Positions 33,020-43,548 of a stretch of DNA of 64,000 nucleotides are shown here, in pieces. The notes under the pieces are model-generated. The model was given only the letters and a program-made list of their open reading frames with translations. It was not told the DNA's origin and did no database searches. This DNA is from Cutaneotrichosporon cavernicola (Eukaryota; Basidiomycota; Tremellomycetes; Trichosporonales; Trichosporonaceae). The stretch's first letter is position 1; each line of letters starts with the position of its first letter. Position numbers and translations under genes: made by a program. The stretch spans positions 496,001-560,000 of the forward strand of contig NC_083398.1 in the NCBI RefSeq assembly GCF_030864355.1, in the 5' to 3' direction.

Positions 33020-34807
33020 CTACCACCGCCGGTTGTACGGATCTGGTGGCGCAAATCCGTACGGCTGGCGGACCGCCTCAAACTGCTGCACTGGAGGATA
33101 TCCTGGCGCCGCGGAAGGCGGGAAGTCTGGCGCACCTGCCGCAGGCGTCGTGGGCCGGGGTGGATGCATTTGTACCCAGCCAGGAGGCGCCGCATGCGCA
33201 ACGAGCGACGTCGAGCTCGACGCAAACTCGTCGTCGTATGACCGGGGCGGGTAGCTGTGGCCCGGATCGGTGTACTCGTCAAAGATGTCATGATACCCCC
33301 CCTTGTTGTCGGGGTATTCGGGAGAGCGGTGCTTGCGGGGTGCGTCGCGGCTCGCAGGGCCGTGGTTGGCAGTAGTGGGAGCACGTCCGAAGGCCGGGGA
33401 GGCTGATCGTCCAAAGGCCGGAGACGCGGTACGCCCGAGGGCAGGCGAGGCCGAGCGAAGCAATGGCTTGTCGTCGGCGAGGCTGATGTTTGGGAGTGTC
33501 GGTTTGAGGTGCGACGCGTCGATTAGCTCGCCCTTGGCGTTCTTGATCTGCATGCCCATGTCAATCTTCTTCTCGAGCTCAGCGTTGCGCGCGATGCGGC
33601 GCTTCTGACTCTTGCGGATGATCTCGCCGATACGCTTGTCGACCTTGTGGCACACATACTCCTTGAGGTTGCCCTGGATGTAACACAGAAGGGGAATGTA
33701 CAGGACAGCCGCAATGATGAGGAGGCCGAACGACACGACGAATATGAGCACGGTAAGGATCATGGAGATCAGGAGGAGCGCCGTCCACGGCTGCCCGTCC
33801 CAGTACTGTGGGATATCGTCAGTGCGGAAGTCGTACGCCTTGGCAATCAGAAACAGCACGATGGCGTTGATGCTCTGGCGTGGCCCGTCGGCAAGGATCG
33901 TGCGCTTCCAGTCTACCATTAGTTCCGTTCAAGTTTGCCTGCAAGTTGCCCTGGGGAGCAGATGTAGCTGCCATGTGCCATGTTCCACTCACCCTTAAAC
34001 GTGAAGAAGACAAAGAACGCCACCTTGTCCTTCTTCTGCTTGTTGGCGGAGATGCGACAGAACAGACAGAAGCTGTCGTAGCTCTTGATAGAAACGTAGT
34101 CGTTGGCCATCGTGTTGCAAAAGGTGTAGCTAATGTCGCGCGATTGCAGAACCTTGCGTGCCTTGTACCACTCGTATCCGAGCAGCAGGAACGAGAAGAT
34201 GATGCAGCCCACAAAGACCCACTTTGCAATTTTAAACTGCACGTCGATCACGCAGTGGTGGTTGCCCGACTTGGCGCACTTTGTGTACAGGCTGTTGGTC
34301 CACTCGGCGTTAGCTGGCAGGCAAAGGGTTGCTCACATTGTCGGTCGCCAACATGGTGGAGGCCGTGAAGATGTCCAGGCCATAGATGACAAGATTCTTG
34401 ATCAGGAACAGGTAGACGAAGCAGTACTTGAAGCGGGTCCCAATGCTCGTGTCGTGAAAGTCCTTAACATCGACATACTCCCACTGACTGTTAGTCCGGA
34501 CTTTTCGGAGGAGGCAACCACGCAGCGAAGCAGGGCCCGTCACCCCTCTGGGCAAGTCGACCATCTGCCCAATGACAACGCCACTAACGCAGGGGCCGTT
34601 CGCTGAAGGACACTGGTAGGAAGCTTTGGGTCTCCTTCTTCCAGAGCCAGCACTTCCGGATGCGTAGCACATGCTGCGGCTTTTGCTGCCCTCGCGGGAC
34701 CCTGCCCGCTGTCGCCGCCTTCCCGATCGAGCGGTTACTGCAGTCCCGAGCACACCCACCTTGTAGTCTTGCACGACCTCACGCTTCCAGTCCGCTTCAC
34801 AGCACAT
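33020..34807 (-). CDS. KCH1: Low-affinity potassium channel of the Kch1/Prm6 family, 465 aa
   Basis: Fungal plasma-membrane K+ influx protein; yeast Kch1/Prm6 act during pheromone response and calcium signalling. Exons 34760-34807, 34337-34483, 33993-34302 and 33020-33912 close in phase. Family marks: DWKREVVQDYKWEYVDVKDF; TRFKYCFVYLFLIKNLVIYG; KWVFVGCIIFSFLLLGYE; SRDISYTFCNTMANDYVSIKS; VAFFVFFTFK; ILADGPRQSINAIVLF; and LLIIAAVLYIPLLCYIQGNL followed by KEYVCHKVDKRIGEI. The hydrophobic segments suggest four or more membrane spans. The C-terminal ~170 residues are polar, with three copies of a SASPALGR-like octamer and a Pro/Tyr-rich end. Intron 1 is long for this genome (276 nt). Confidence 0.92.
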
Positions 34808-35867
34808 GGCAGGTGGCGGCTCTCAAGTTTTCTCTGTTGGCAGGCGATCGGGTGCCGGTCAGATGTTTGGGCGATGGAATGGAGATGCGAGCGAGTGATA
34901 ATGAGTAAACTGATTGATTGGAGCGATTGTCCTATGCGAGAGGGAATGACGGAGCGTCCAGCGCAACGATAAGAGCGATACAGTCGTCCAGCGACCGTGC
35001 GTCGAGTGTAATGTTTAGGCCCTCGCGGAGGAGCCGATCGGAGTGGTGTGAGCGGCGGGATAGATAGGGGGACCGGAGGCTCTCTACAACCTGATGGCGA
35101 ACAGAGAGGAAGAGGGGAGGAGGAAGGGGAGAGGGGGAGGACAGGGAGAGATTGTGAGAGAGCGAGATAGTATAATGGAGAGGAGAATGAGAGATGAGAG
35201 GTGTTGTTTGAGGATGTCAGCAGTCGACCATTCCAACGCACAATGCACGCTCGACCCTCAGGAGCACGGGAGCTCCGTCACTACACAACCCATTCATCCA
35301 ACCCACTCCTTCAACAACCACATCATATCTAGCAGCAGACAACCCAACTTGGTCGATGGATGCAGGTACCTATACATGAATGCATGGGTGCAGTTTTGTC
35401 TGTCTAGAAGAGCAGAAAAATAGTCGACATGTTGTCCAGTGCCAGGATCAATGTCAGGAATCGCAACGCAGACGCCTCCTTCAGGGGCAAATCCGGGGTG
35501 GCAACTTGATACTTGCCTCTGTTCCGACTTGACGCCTTCCTCAAACTCATCATCAACGTCGACGTATGCACATGGCACCCGCGGGGTGTAACTCGAGTTC
35601 AAGGACGGGGCGCAATGACATTACCAAGTTAGTGGTAACGTCGACGCTGATAATGTTGGAGAGTTTGGGAGTTTGGAGATGGTGTTTGCGGAACTGGTGG
35701 CCTGGCAGGCCTGAGGGGGGGTGGCGGCCTGGCGGTTGCCGCTTGTGAAGTCGAAAACTGAAACTAAAGGGCGGAATGCTAACGCAACTCCACCTCGGCC
35801 CCTATGAAGGACACCACCTTGACATTCCACTCTGATCCACGGAAAACTCAACACGACGTCGAGAAGC
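34808..35867. promoter_or_regulatory. 1.06-kb divergent intergenic region
   Basis: Lies between the starts of KCH1 and the CAP59-type gene. It contains a purine-rich run (agagaggaagaggggagg and continuing) at about 35100-35200, which becomes a polypyrimidine 5' leader in the KCH1 direction. No gene recognised. Confidence 0.4.
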
Positions 35868-37276
35868 ATGCGCCGCCTCTTCCGGAGCCATGCCGTGCGG
35901 GCAACGGCGCTCCTCGTGGTCGTTACTGCGAGCTACATGCTCCTCGTCTCGCGCGCGGATTGGCTGGGCCTCTTCCCGTCCCGATCGTCATCCTCCTTCA
36001 CGCCTTCCACTCAACCCTCACTCCCCGCCCCTCCACGATACCGCCCTCCGCACGAGGTCGAGCGGACACTCGCGGCCCTACGCAAGTCGTTCGTCGCCGA
36101 GTACGCGCGGCACTCGTCTTCGCCGGCCCCCGAGCCGGTGTACGCGGCCCCGTGGCTCAGCAGTGAGCAAGTGTATAGGTATGCCGCCATCGCCAACCCG
36201 CCCAATGGGGTTATCGTCCCGCGGATAATGATAACAACGATCACACGCCAGATCACGCCCCAACTCCCAGACCTGTTAAACACCATCGCTGTACTTGTCC
36301 ATTTCCTTGGGCCTGAGCGGCTGACGTTCTCCATCCTCGAAGGGCCCAGTGACGACGCAACCCCATATATACTGAGCCGCGTCCTCCGGCCACTCCTACA
36401 GCAACTTGGGGTGCCGAACAAGGCTGTCCGGATTGAGACCAATGCGCCAAAGATCAAGTGGGACGAGGTGAACCGCATCGAGGCGCTGGCCCAACTGCGC
36501 AACAAGGCGCTCAAACCCATGCTTGACAGCTGGTCCGAGGATATCGGGCCCATCGTCTTCCTCAACGATGTGTTCTTGCACGCATCTGACATCCTCGAGC
36601 TCCTGTATCAGCACAACCTCTCCAAGGCGTCCATCACCACAGCTTGGGACTGGATGAAGCGCGACCCGGCGCACTTTTACGACGTATGGGTTGCACGGAC
36701 TGTAAGTCTTTTTTGAACAAGAGAGGAAGCTGATGCAGATTGACACGGGTGACCTGTTCTACCCCATCCCGGGGAACGAATGGAATCCGTCTGACGACAT
36801 CCTCAGCACCTCGCCGGCCTCCAAGGAGGCATTCAACGCCTTGAGGCCCTTCCAGGCTTACTCATCGTGGAACGCTCTTGCTGTCCTGGACTCGGCTCCG
36901 TTCTTCCTGCCGCACAAGGTGCGCTTCCGCCGTGGTGGGATGGGCGAGTGCGCGGCCAGTGAATGCCTCCTCATCTGCTCGGACTTTTGGAAGGCCGGCT
37001 ACGGGCGTATCCAGGTCGTGCCCTCGGTGCAGCTTGCGTATGAGCGTGATATTGCGCTCCAGACAGCCAAGAGGTTGCGGCAGGACACAATGCGGCTGGG
37101 TTGGAGGGGAGGCGTGCCGCTCACAGATACGCCAATCCAGTGGGAGGAGGAGTGAGTCGAGGTTGTTAGGAATGACTGACCCCAGACCACCGCCCAAGGT
37201 TCGATGCAACCCGTGGCCCAATAAACCTGGGCTGAGTGCCAACGTGTGGGAGAATACCAAATGGCTGGCACCATAG
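35868..37276 (+). CDS. CAP59/CMT1-type alpha-1,3-mannosyltransferase, 445 aa
   Basis: Golgi type II glycosyltransferase of the family that includes the cryptococcal capsule proteins Cap59 and Cmt1. Exons 35868-36701, 36739-37151 and 37186-37276 close in phase. A short N-terminal cytosolic part and one membrane anchor ([16 protein letters not shown]) precede a Pro/Ser stem. The luminal domain has [35 protein letters not shown], the family motif [58 protein letters not shown] and a Cys pair around [19 protein letters not shown]. Which paralogue it is (CMT1, CAP59 or another) cannot be told without alignment. Role: mannan building for capsule, wall or extracellular polysaccharide. Confidence 0.88.
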
Positions 37277-38275
37277 TCATAGCATCTCTATTGTACATCA
37301 TATGCGCACATGAGCATGGCATGGCAACAGGACTGGACTGGCATGGCAACAGGACTGGACTCTACACGGGGAGTTGATTCCCGATCCGATCACCGTGCCA
37401 ATGACGCAACAGTGTAACTTTGTTGTTGTTTGTTGTTTGTCAACAAGGCTAACGATCGATTAGAGTGTGATTAGCGTGGGAAGAATATGGTAAAAGTCAT
37501 TTTTAGTGCTGGTATACTGTTGGCGTTGTCAACAAGTCGTGCCCAATCAATTGTCCAGCATGTCCAGCTTGTAGCTTTGTTTCGATTGATTTGGCGGAAT
37601 TGGCGGGGAGCTGCCCATTTGATCATTTACTGTTGATCTATTGATCTTGATCATGTGAGCTTATGTGAGTTTGATTCAAAACGCGGGCTAATCGACTTTA
37701 ATCGGCCTTGAGCATGCACAGACACCCGATTAGCTCACCTCTGAATTGACCGATTGGTTAATCCCAAACAAGGGGATTGCTAATTGGCAGGAATAGGATT
37801 GGCAGAGTGCCACATCGCGGATTTATCGTTTGATCATTTGAAAATGCTAATGCCCGTTACATCAAGAGTTTTCACTAACACGCTCGCTACTCGATTTCCT
37901 TATCCCCAAAGTGCTCCCTAATTCTTCTTAATCCTCTCACAACACTACAAGACAGTCTACAAGTCATTTGAATCGTCCATCAGGACTGTCCTAAATCGTC
38001 AGTCGCTATGCCTTCCACCATCCTCTCTATCACTGTCATTATGCTCACCCTCGCTTCTCGTTCTCCCATACCCCCACTCGAAATGCCCATCCACGCCGTT
38101 GTTTGCCACCCTCCACGTTGCTCTATTCGCTGCATCTCACTCAACCATCCATACATCAATCCATCAATCCATTCATCCATCCACGGCCCATGATGATCCA
38201 ACCCACCTCCACCTCCGCGACTGACTTTTCGGTGACCATTCAGACCAACAATCCAAACAGCACAAACTAGCGAAA
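37277..38275. other. 1-kb AT-rich intergenic region with a short tandem repeat
   Basis: Markedly more AT-rich than the surrounding coding DNA, especially 37390-37960, with clustered TTGATC/GATCAA words at 37617-37660 and TTTAATCGG-like words near 37700. No gene recognised; an open frame at 38008-38193 is low-complexity. Confidence 0.5.
37319..37361 (+). repeat. Two-copy 22-bp tandem repeat
   Basis: The unit GCATGGCAACAGGACTGGACT occurs twice head to tail (37319-37340 and 37341-37361) just past the CAP59-type stop, with a partial third unit (GCATG) before it. Confidence 0.85.
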
Positions 38276-39223
38276 ATGGCCCTTCTCACTCAGGATGTTG
38301 TGAGTTGGCTTGAGAAGGGTGACTGTATAGAGGTGGAGACAAAGTTGTATCAAGGTCATGGGTAGAGTACCTCTGGCCTGGGTGGTTGGCAATGCCACAA
38401 CGTTCACGTTGGGTGACAGATAACGCTCAACCACCCACTATGCCATCCGCCCTCTCTAGATGGCGACCTTGCCTCTTCACCCTTCCCACGACACATGCTG
38501 ACTCCAGATCATCACCCTCCAGGAGGTTTCGGCTGCCATGACCCGCTGCGCCGCCGCCATTGATTCATCTCTGCGGAACCCCGCTGCCGCAGCCTTTGCG
38601 CTCCAGCACCCCGCCGCCCTCTCGACGCTCGAGAGCGGCGCCATTATTGCCCAAGGCCTCGCCGCGGCCGTCGCAGCCTCCTCTGAAGGCGCGACTAAGA
38701 AGCGCTCCCGCAAGGAGAAGAAGCCCAAGGACCCCAAGGCGCCCAAGCGTCCTCCCTCGGCGTACCTCCTCTACCAGAACAACGTGCGCGAGGGTATCCG
38801 CACCGCCAACCCTAACATGCCGTACAAGGACGTCCTGGGCGTGATTGCCGAGCAGTGGAAGGCGCTCAGCCCCGATGAGCGCAAGGTGTACGAGCACGCG
38901 TACAGCTTGGCGACCGAGGACTTCCGCAAGCGCGACTTGGCGTACAAGCATGACGGGACGGTGAGTGTAGCGAGCGAAAGCCGGCAGAGCTTTCCCACGG
39001 CCCGCCAATTCGCGCTATCCTGAGCTGACCTCAGATCCTTCCCCCCACCATCGGCATCTCCAACTACTCGGAGCACAAAGACGAGACCGACAGCTCAGAC
39101 GACAGCTCGAGCGAGGAAGAGCCTCCCGCGCCCGTCCTCCCCATACCCTCCAAAAAGGAGAAGAAGCGCAAGAGCGAAATTGAGGTTAAGCCCAAGAAGG
39201 GAAAGAAGAACAAGAAGGATTAA
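38276..39223 (+). CDS. HMG-box DNA-binding protein, 221 aa (Hmo1-like layout)
   Basis: Exons 38276-38299 (24 nt), 38508-38960 and 39035-39223 close in phase. An N-terminal helical region (IITLQEVSAAMTRCAAAID) precedes a single clear HMG box: DPKAPKRPPSAYLLYQNNVR, MPYKDVLGVIAEQWKALS, DERKVYEHAYSLATEDFRK. An acidic Ser/Asp/Glu patch and a Lys-rich tail end the protein. This order (helical module, HMG box, acidic/basic tail) resembles yeast Hmo1, which bends DNA at rDNA and ribosomal-protein promoters, but Nhp10-like or other HMGB proteins are alternatives. The first intron (208 nt) is long for this window; the start exon is assigned from an in-frame ATG and a GTGAGT donor. Confidence 0.88.
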
Positions 39224-39618
39224 GGGAGTAGAGCGGTCCAGCGAGAGGCGAGAGACTTAAGCTGTACTGGTTGGAGAGTCGATAGCCAAGGAGCAACCTG
39301 CGAGCCACACCACTTGAGCTCCGAGTAGAGTCCATTAATTGTTCATAGTTCAGAGTTTGTCTTCGTTTTTAGTCGGTTAGTTGGGGGCATGCGATCGTGT
39401 ATGAGGAGCGATACTGGCTGCATCATTATTAGCTGCGTCTAAGCGTGTGTCCACATTCGCCTTCTAGCAGGAGCTTCCCAGCCAACACAGCGCGGTGGCG
39501 TTCATCTGAGTGAGCTTGGAATAGGCCCACAGAGCAGGGTGGTGTAGGTGGGTCGGGGACGAACGCGAGAGCAGCCGGTGGTCGCTTCCGCGTCCTGTGG
39601 CTCCGGAACTACGCAGTG
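39224..39618. other. Convergent intergenic region, no gene seen
   Basis: 395 bp between the HMG-box gene stop and the pyrimidine-dimer glycosylase stop. Nothing recognised. Confidence 0.45.
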
Positions 39619-40200
39619 CTACCCTGCGCCAGCCAGCCGCGCTGACCGGCGGGTTCCAGGCGTCAATCGAGCCGCCTTGAGCCTTTGGATCTTGTTCGCC
39701 GCCTTAATCTCCCTCTTGCCCTTCTCGGACTTGACCTCAACCTTCTCCCTCTTGCCCTCCTCGGACTTGACCTGAACCTTCTCCCACTCCTCTACCTCAC
39801 CGGGGACGACGACGAACGTCCTCGCGACCCTATCTGCCGCGTCCTCGATGACCTTGATCCACGCGGGGTCGCGCTTCCGAACCTTCGTCCTGAGCCAGTC
39901 GAGCTCGTATGAAGCCTGTCCCTCGGTGACGGGTATCCTCGGGGACAGGGAGGAAGGATGCGTAATCAGAGCCGCGTTGAACATATACCCGCGCGCAGTG
40001 GCTTCGCGCTGCAGTTCGCCGAGGAAGAAACCGATTGCGGCCATCGGGTCGTCAGACGCACGAAAGCGGACTAGTTGTGGATGTTTCGTGTATCCTTTCG
40101 TAAGGCCGGCCAGGACTTTTTGCGCCAGTAGAGCTTCGCGCCAGCATGCGATGAGGGCGGCGCGGTCGAGGATGGAAGGGGAGACGGACCAGAGGCGCAT
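39619..40200 (-). CDS. Pyrimidine-dimer DNA glycosylase-like protein (Pyr_excise family), 193 aa, intronless
   Basis: Matches the bacterial/phage family of endonuclease V-type pyrimidine-dimer glycosylases: MRLWSVSPSILD, ALIACWREALLAQKVLAG, TKGYTKHPQLVRFR, DDPMAAIGFFLGELQREA and GYMFNAALI. The Glu in WREALLAQ aligns with the catalytic Glu of the phage enzyme (inference from memory of the fold). The phage enzyme's N-terminal Thr nucleophile is not present at residue 2 here, which is Arg. The start at 40200 is chosen by homology; the frame is open to 40329. Fungus-specific addition: a Lys-rich C-terminal tail with two 12-residue repeats and a basic end (TRRSARLAG) that could act as a nuclear signal. 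Intronless among intron-rich neighbours; a bacterial origin is likely. It shares a 168-bp divergent promoter with VPS36. Confidence 0.82.
   Translation of the reverse strand: MRLWSVSPSILDRAALIACWREALLAQKVLAGLTKGYTKHPQLVRFRASDDPMAAIGFFLGELQREATARGYMFNAALITHPSSLSPRIPVTEGQASYELDWLRTKVRKRDPAWIKVIEDAADRVARTFVVVPGEVEEWEKVQVKSEEGKREKVEVKSEKGKREIKAANKIQRLKAARLTPGTRRSARLAGAG
39700..39795 (-). repeat. In-frame tandem repeat in the glycosylase tail
   Basis: Two near-identical 36-nt units encode KVQVKSEEGKRE and KVEVKSEKGKRE. They are absent from the conserved domain and mark the added tail. Confidence 0.8.
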
Positions 40201-40368
40201 TGTACTGACAGAAGAGGAGAGGGGATATGGGGTAGGAAAAGGGTTAGTCACGGTGGTGTAAAATGCCAGCCCACGACCTTGGCCCAAGGCAGGGTCGAAC
40301 GCGAACGGCTCTCCCCACGCCGACGTCATTTGTCATTAGCACATCGCCCTCCTCCGACACTCCGACCC

Positions 40369-42155
40369 ATGAACCTTCCCCCCGGCCTCGGCGCCGCATA
40401 CTGGTCCACCTGGGAACTGCCAGCGGGTGCGAGCATCGCCGAGTCTCTCGGGGACGGCGAGGCCTGGATTGGTGGATGGGACGGAGTGGGGTTGTATGAG
40501 GGGTGAGTCGGCGTGAACGTCTCGAAATGGGCAGCACACCCGACGTCAATTCCAACACCGGACGTGTACTGACTGCAGCAACAACAAGGTCCCCACGTAC
40601 CAGACCTTCACGCTACATATCACAACGCACCGCGTCCTGCTCGTTCCCGATACGCCGTCTCCGCCACCCCTCCAGTGCGCGCTGAGTCATGTACGCGAGA
40701 CGCAGTTCTATGCGGGCTTCATGCGCTCGAGCCCAAAGGTCATCGTCACGCTCGGTCCCGCGCCTCCTCCACCCCCAGTATCCTCTGGCTCGTCAACACC
40801 AGCACCCGCGCCAGTCCCAGAACCACAAGGTAACTGGACGTGCGGGGTGTGTGGTTTCGCGAACCCATTATTGCCGGGGACGGGCGTACCCCCCGGAGCC
40901 AAGTGCGCGCTCTGTGGTGTAGCGTACGCGACGAGCAAGAGTATGAGCCTTCCACCGAGCCGCACAACGACACCCGGCCCTCGTCCCGCCTCATCCGCAT
41001 CCCTCCCCCCTCCCTTGCCCGCTCCACCAGCCCCCGCAACAGCCACCGCAACAGCCCAGATCGCATGTACGGCTTGCACGTTCCTCAACCACCCTTCCCT
41101 CTCTGCTTGCGAGATCTGCGGTACCCCACTTCCCAAGTCCAAGGACGGCGAGTTGAAGCGCAGCATGAGCGCGCCCCGTTCCGAGACAGTACGCTTCAGC
41201 TTCCGGCGGGGCGGCGAGCGCGAGGCGTACCGCCGCCTCAAGGGGGTGCTGAGCGACCGCGTATGGGAGCGCGTGGCTGGCGTCAAGACGGGTACGATTG
41301 GGCGAGAGGAGAACCGGCTTGGGGGAATCGACTCGATCCTCAAGAGTATCAGTCTCGAAGGACAGGCGAACGACGCGCACATGCAGGATGCGTTCCGCGA
41401 CCTCGAGGTGCTTATGGTCCGGGCAGGCGAGATGGTGAGCGGTCCACTAGACGCGCTGACGCCAGGTACGCCTTGCGCAGAGTCTCAACTCAAAACTCAC
41501 CGCGGTTGGGGGGAAAGACGACGCGGAGGCGACGCTCGTGCGTTCGTCGCTTGTGCGCCTCGGCCTGCCGGCACCTGCTCTGACGCAGGACATGGTGCGC
41601 GACGAACGCGCCTACTTTGACGGCCTGGCACGCGAGCTCGGCGCGCTGCTCACTGGAAGCAAGGGCCAGGGGCTGATGTTGCAGCCGGGGCATGGGGTGA
41701 TTGCGCTTGACTCAGTGTGGGGCCATTGGATGAGGGCGCGCGGCGTTGCCCTCTTACCACCAGCGACGCTCATGCACGTCCTCCCCATGCTGGCGGCACA
41801 CAGCCAGCCGCCGATCCGACGGCTAGATCTGCCCTCAGGCTTGACGGTGCTGTGCACGCCGAGCTATGCGCCTGGCGTGCTCCTAGCACGGCTACTGGAA
41901 CGCATGGCGCCGGGTGAGGGGAGGGAGGAGAAGGGACGGCGGACAGAGGAGGAGGTCGAGAACGAGCACGGGCTCGGCATCATCGACATCGCGGCCGCCG
42001 AGGGCTTGCCCATCGGTCTCGCCACAGAGCTTGTCGACATGGTCGCGGCCCAACCGAGCGGCATGGGTATCGTGCGCGATGACCAGGCTGGACCAGGCGG
42101 GAGCAAGTGGTACCGCGACATCATCAGTGGGTGGCCCCTGGAGGGTGAGGGTTGA
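40369..42155 (+). CDS. VPS36: ESCRT-II subunit VPS36, 559 aa, with two NZF zinc fingers inside the GLUE domain
   Basis: Part of ESCRT-II, which sorts ubiquitinated cargo into multivesicular bodies at endosomes. Exons 40369-40502, 40579-41434 and 41466-42155 close in phase. The GLUE domain (split PH fold) starts with LYEGNNKVPTYQTFTLHITTH and RVLLVPDT, and continues ETQFYAGFMRSSPKVIVTL. It is then interrupted by two zinc fingers, WTCGVCGFANP...CALCG and IACTACTFLNHPSLSACEICG, before resuming at ETVRFSFRRGG. The second half has the winged-helix EAP45 domain with GIDSILKSI, DLEVLMVRAGEMVRLAQ, DERAYFDGLARELGALL and GLPIGLATELVDMV. NZF insertion in GLUE is known from yeast Vps36, so this is the fungal layout. 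Confidence 0.94.
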
Positions 42156-42193
42156 TGCATTTCATATGGCTGTATCTTATGGCTGCATCTGAA

Positions 42194-42914
42194 CTAGTCG
42201 GCCTCTGACGTCCCGTCCGGCAGCTGCACGCCACCGGCGTATAAAGACATGTTCGCCAGCATGTTCCCGAGCTCGTCATCGCTGACCTCCGGGCCCCGGT
42301 CGGCGATTATCTCAACCTTGAAGTCCGTCTTGAAGTCTGTCGCTTGGGTTCAGTGCCTTGCTATGGGGTTCGGACTCACCGCTGATATTCAGGACGCCTC
42401 GCAGCCCCCCTGCAGTCTTCTTCATGGCCTCGTTATCTGAATCAGCCAGACCCTCATTGTCCAACTCACCCTCATCCATAGTGACAGAAGCGAGCCACGC
42501 GCGCTCGCGTTCCGAGAGCTGCTCGATCCTGCGGAGCTCAATCTGAGCTTCGGACGGGGCCCGGTTCTCCTGGTGCTCGTCAATACCATCCCGCCGCACC
42601 GCAATCGCCGCTGGGCTGTGTGAGGGCACCGAATCGTGGAGAGGCCGAGTACGCTCGGTAAACGGGGCACGGGAACGGGGGATGAGATTGAGATGCCGAG
42701 TACGCTCCCGACGAACGTCAAGCCAAGAACGCCCTGGCCCCGTGATATGTATGCCGTCGGCGGTAATGAGGGCCGGCACAATGCGAAAATCGCCGTCTTG
42801 GATGAGTACGTCGGCGACAGTATTGCCGACCTCGAAGTGGCCTCGCTGAAGGTCACCGACACTGTCGAGGTAGAGTACCGTTCCAGGCTGGTTGAGGAAG
42901 GGATAAATGGACAT
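42194..42914 (-). CDS. Small conserved-looking protein of unknown function, 214 aa (225 aa if the middle intron is retained)
   Basis: Exons 42470-42914, 42380-42436 and 42194-42336 close in phase. The start MSIYPFLNQPGTVLYLD is the first ATG ahead of a compact beta-rich part (VGNTVADVLIQDGDFRIV, ITADGIHITGPG). A charged middle follows with a helix around IELRRIEQLSERERAW. The last exon reads VEIIADRGPEVSDDELGN then MLANMSLYAGG. The 33-nt intron at 42437-42469 is a multiple of three and has no stop, so it could be retained as 11 extra residues. I do not recognise the family. No signal peptide or membrane span. It converges on VPS36 with 38 bp between the stops. Confidence 0.7.
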
Positions 42915-43245
42915 GGTGGGGAAATTGGATGGCCTGGAGGGAGGCCATTGTTGGGTTCTAGTATTGTGTCGGGTGATGACTCTCAACCGCTGGTGGACAC
43001 ATCAGTTCCCCTGAAACAAGATCAGTCGCGATGTCCTGGCGGGAGCGAATGATGAGGACGAAGATGTGAACAGAAGGAGAAGATCGGTCGCGGACCATCT
43101 TGGAGAGGGTGATTGATGGCCATTTGAATCGTTGCGAAGGTAAGTCGGTCCAGTGATCCTCTTGTGAGTAGCCGAGCGAAAGTGCCAAGCGCAGCGGGAC
43201 AAGCCTGCCTAGCAAAGTCTTCATCCTGAGGCCATGAATCTTAAT
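42915..43245. other. Short intergenic region
   Basis: 331 bp between two minus-strand genes. An 88-codon open frame (42958-43224) has no recognisable content. Nothing else seen. Confidence 0.4.
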
Positions 43246-43548
43246 CTACCAGTGGTTCTCGCCAAGCTTAGGCTTGTCTGTCTGGAACGCCTTCCACTGA
43301 GCCTTGATCTCCTCCTTGGACACCTGATAGTCTGTGGCTAGAGTCAGCTGCCACTCATGCCACTCAAACCCACCACTGGGCTTTGGCACACCCGCAAGGC
43401 GCGCTGCGTCCCTCTCGGTCTTCATGTTCTCTTCTGTCAGCAGTCAACTGGAAGACGTACGAGAGTCGAACTTGAGGCCAGGTGTCGTGTTCTGGCTCGT
43501 GTAGCCGTTGGCCGGTACACTGGGGGCGGTGTTCTCGTAGTTCATCAT
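43246..43548 (-). CDS. Small soluble protein of unknown function, 90 aa
   Basis: Two exons, 43461-43548 and 43246-43430, are separated by a 30-nt intron (donor GTACGT, branch GCTGAC, acceptor GAAG) and close in phase. The protein begins MMNYENTAPSVPANGYTS and continues TERDAARLAGVPKPSGGFEW, HEWQLTLATDYQVSKEEIK and AQWKAFQTDKPKLGENHW before the stop. It is hydrophilic, Trp-rich near the C-terminus and lacks signal or membrane segments. The phased join, the single start and typical splice signals support a real gene despite its size. The second ATG is equally possible. No family recognised; a small mitochondrial or ribosome-associated protein would fit, but that is a guess. Confidence 0.65.
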
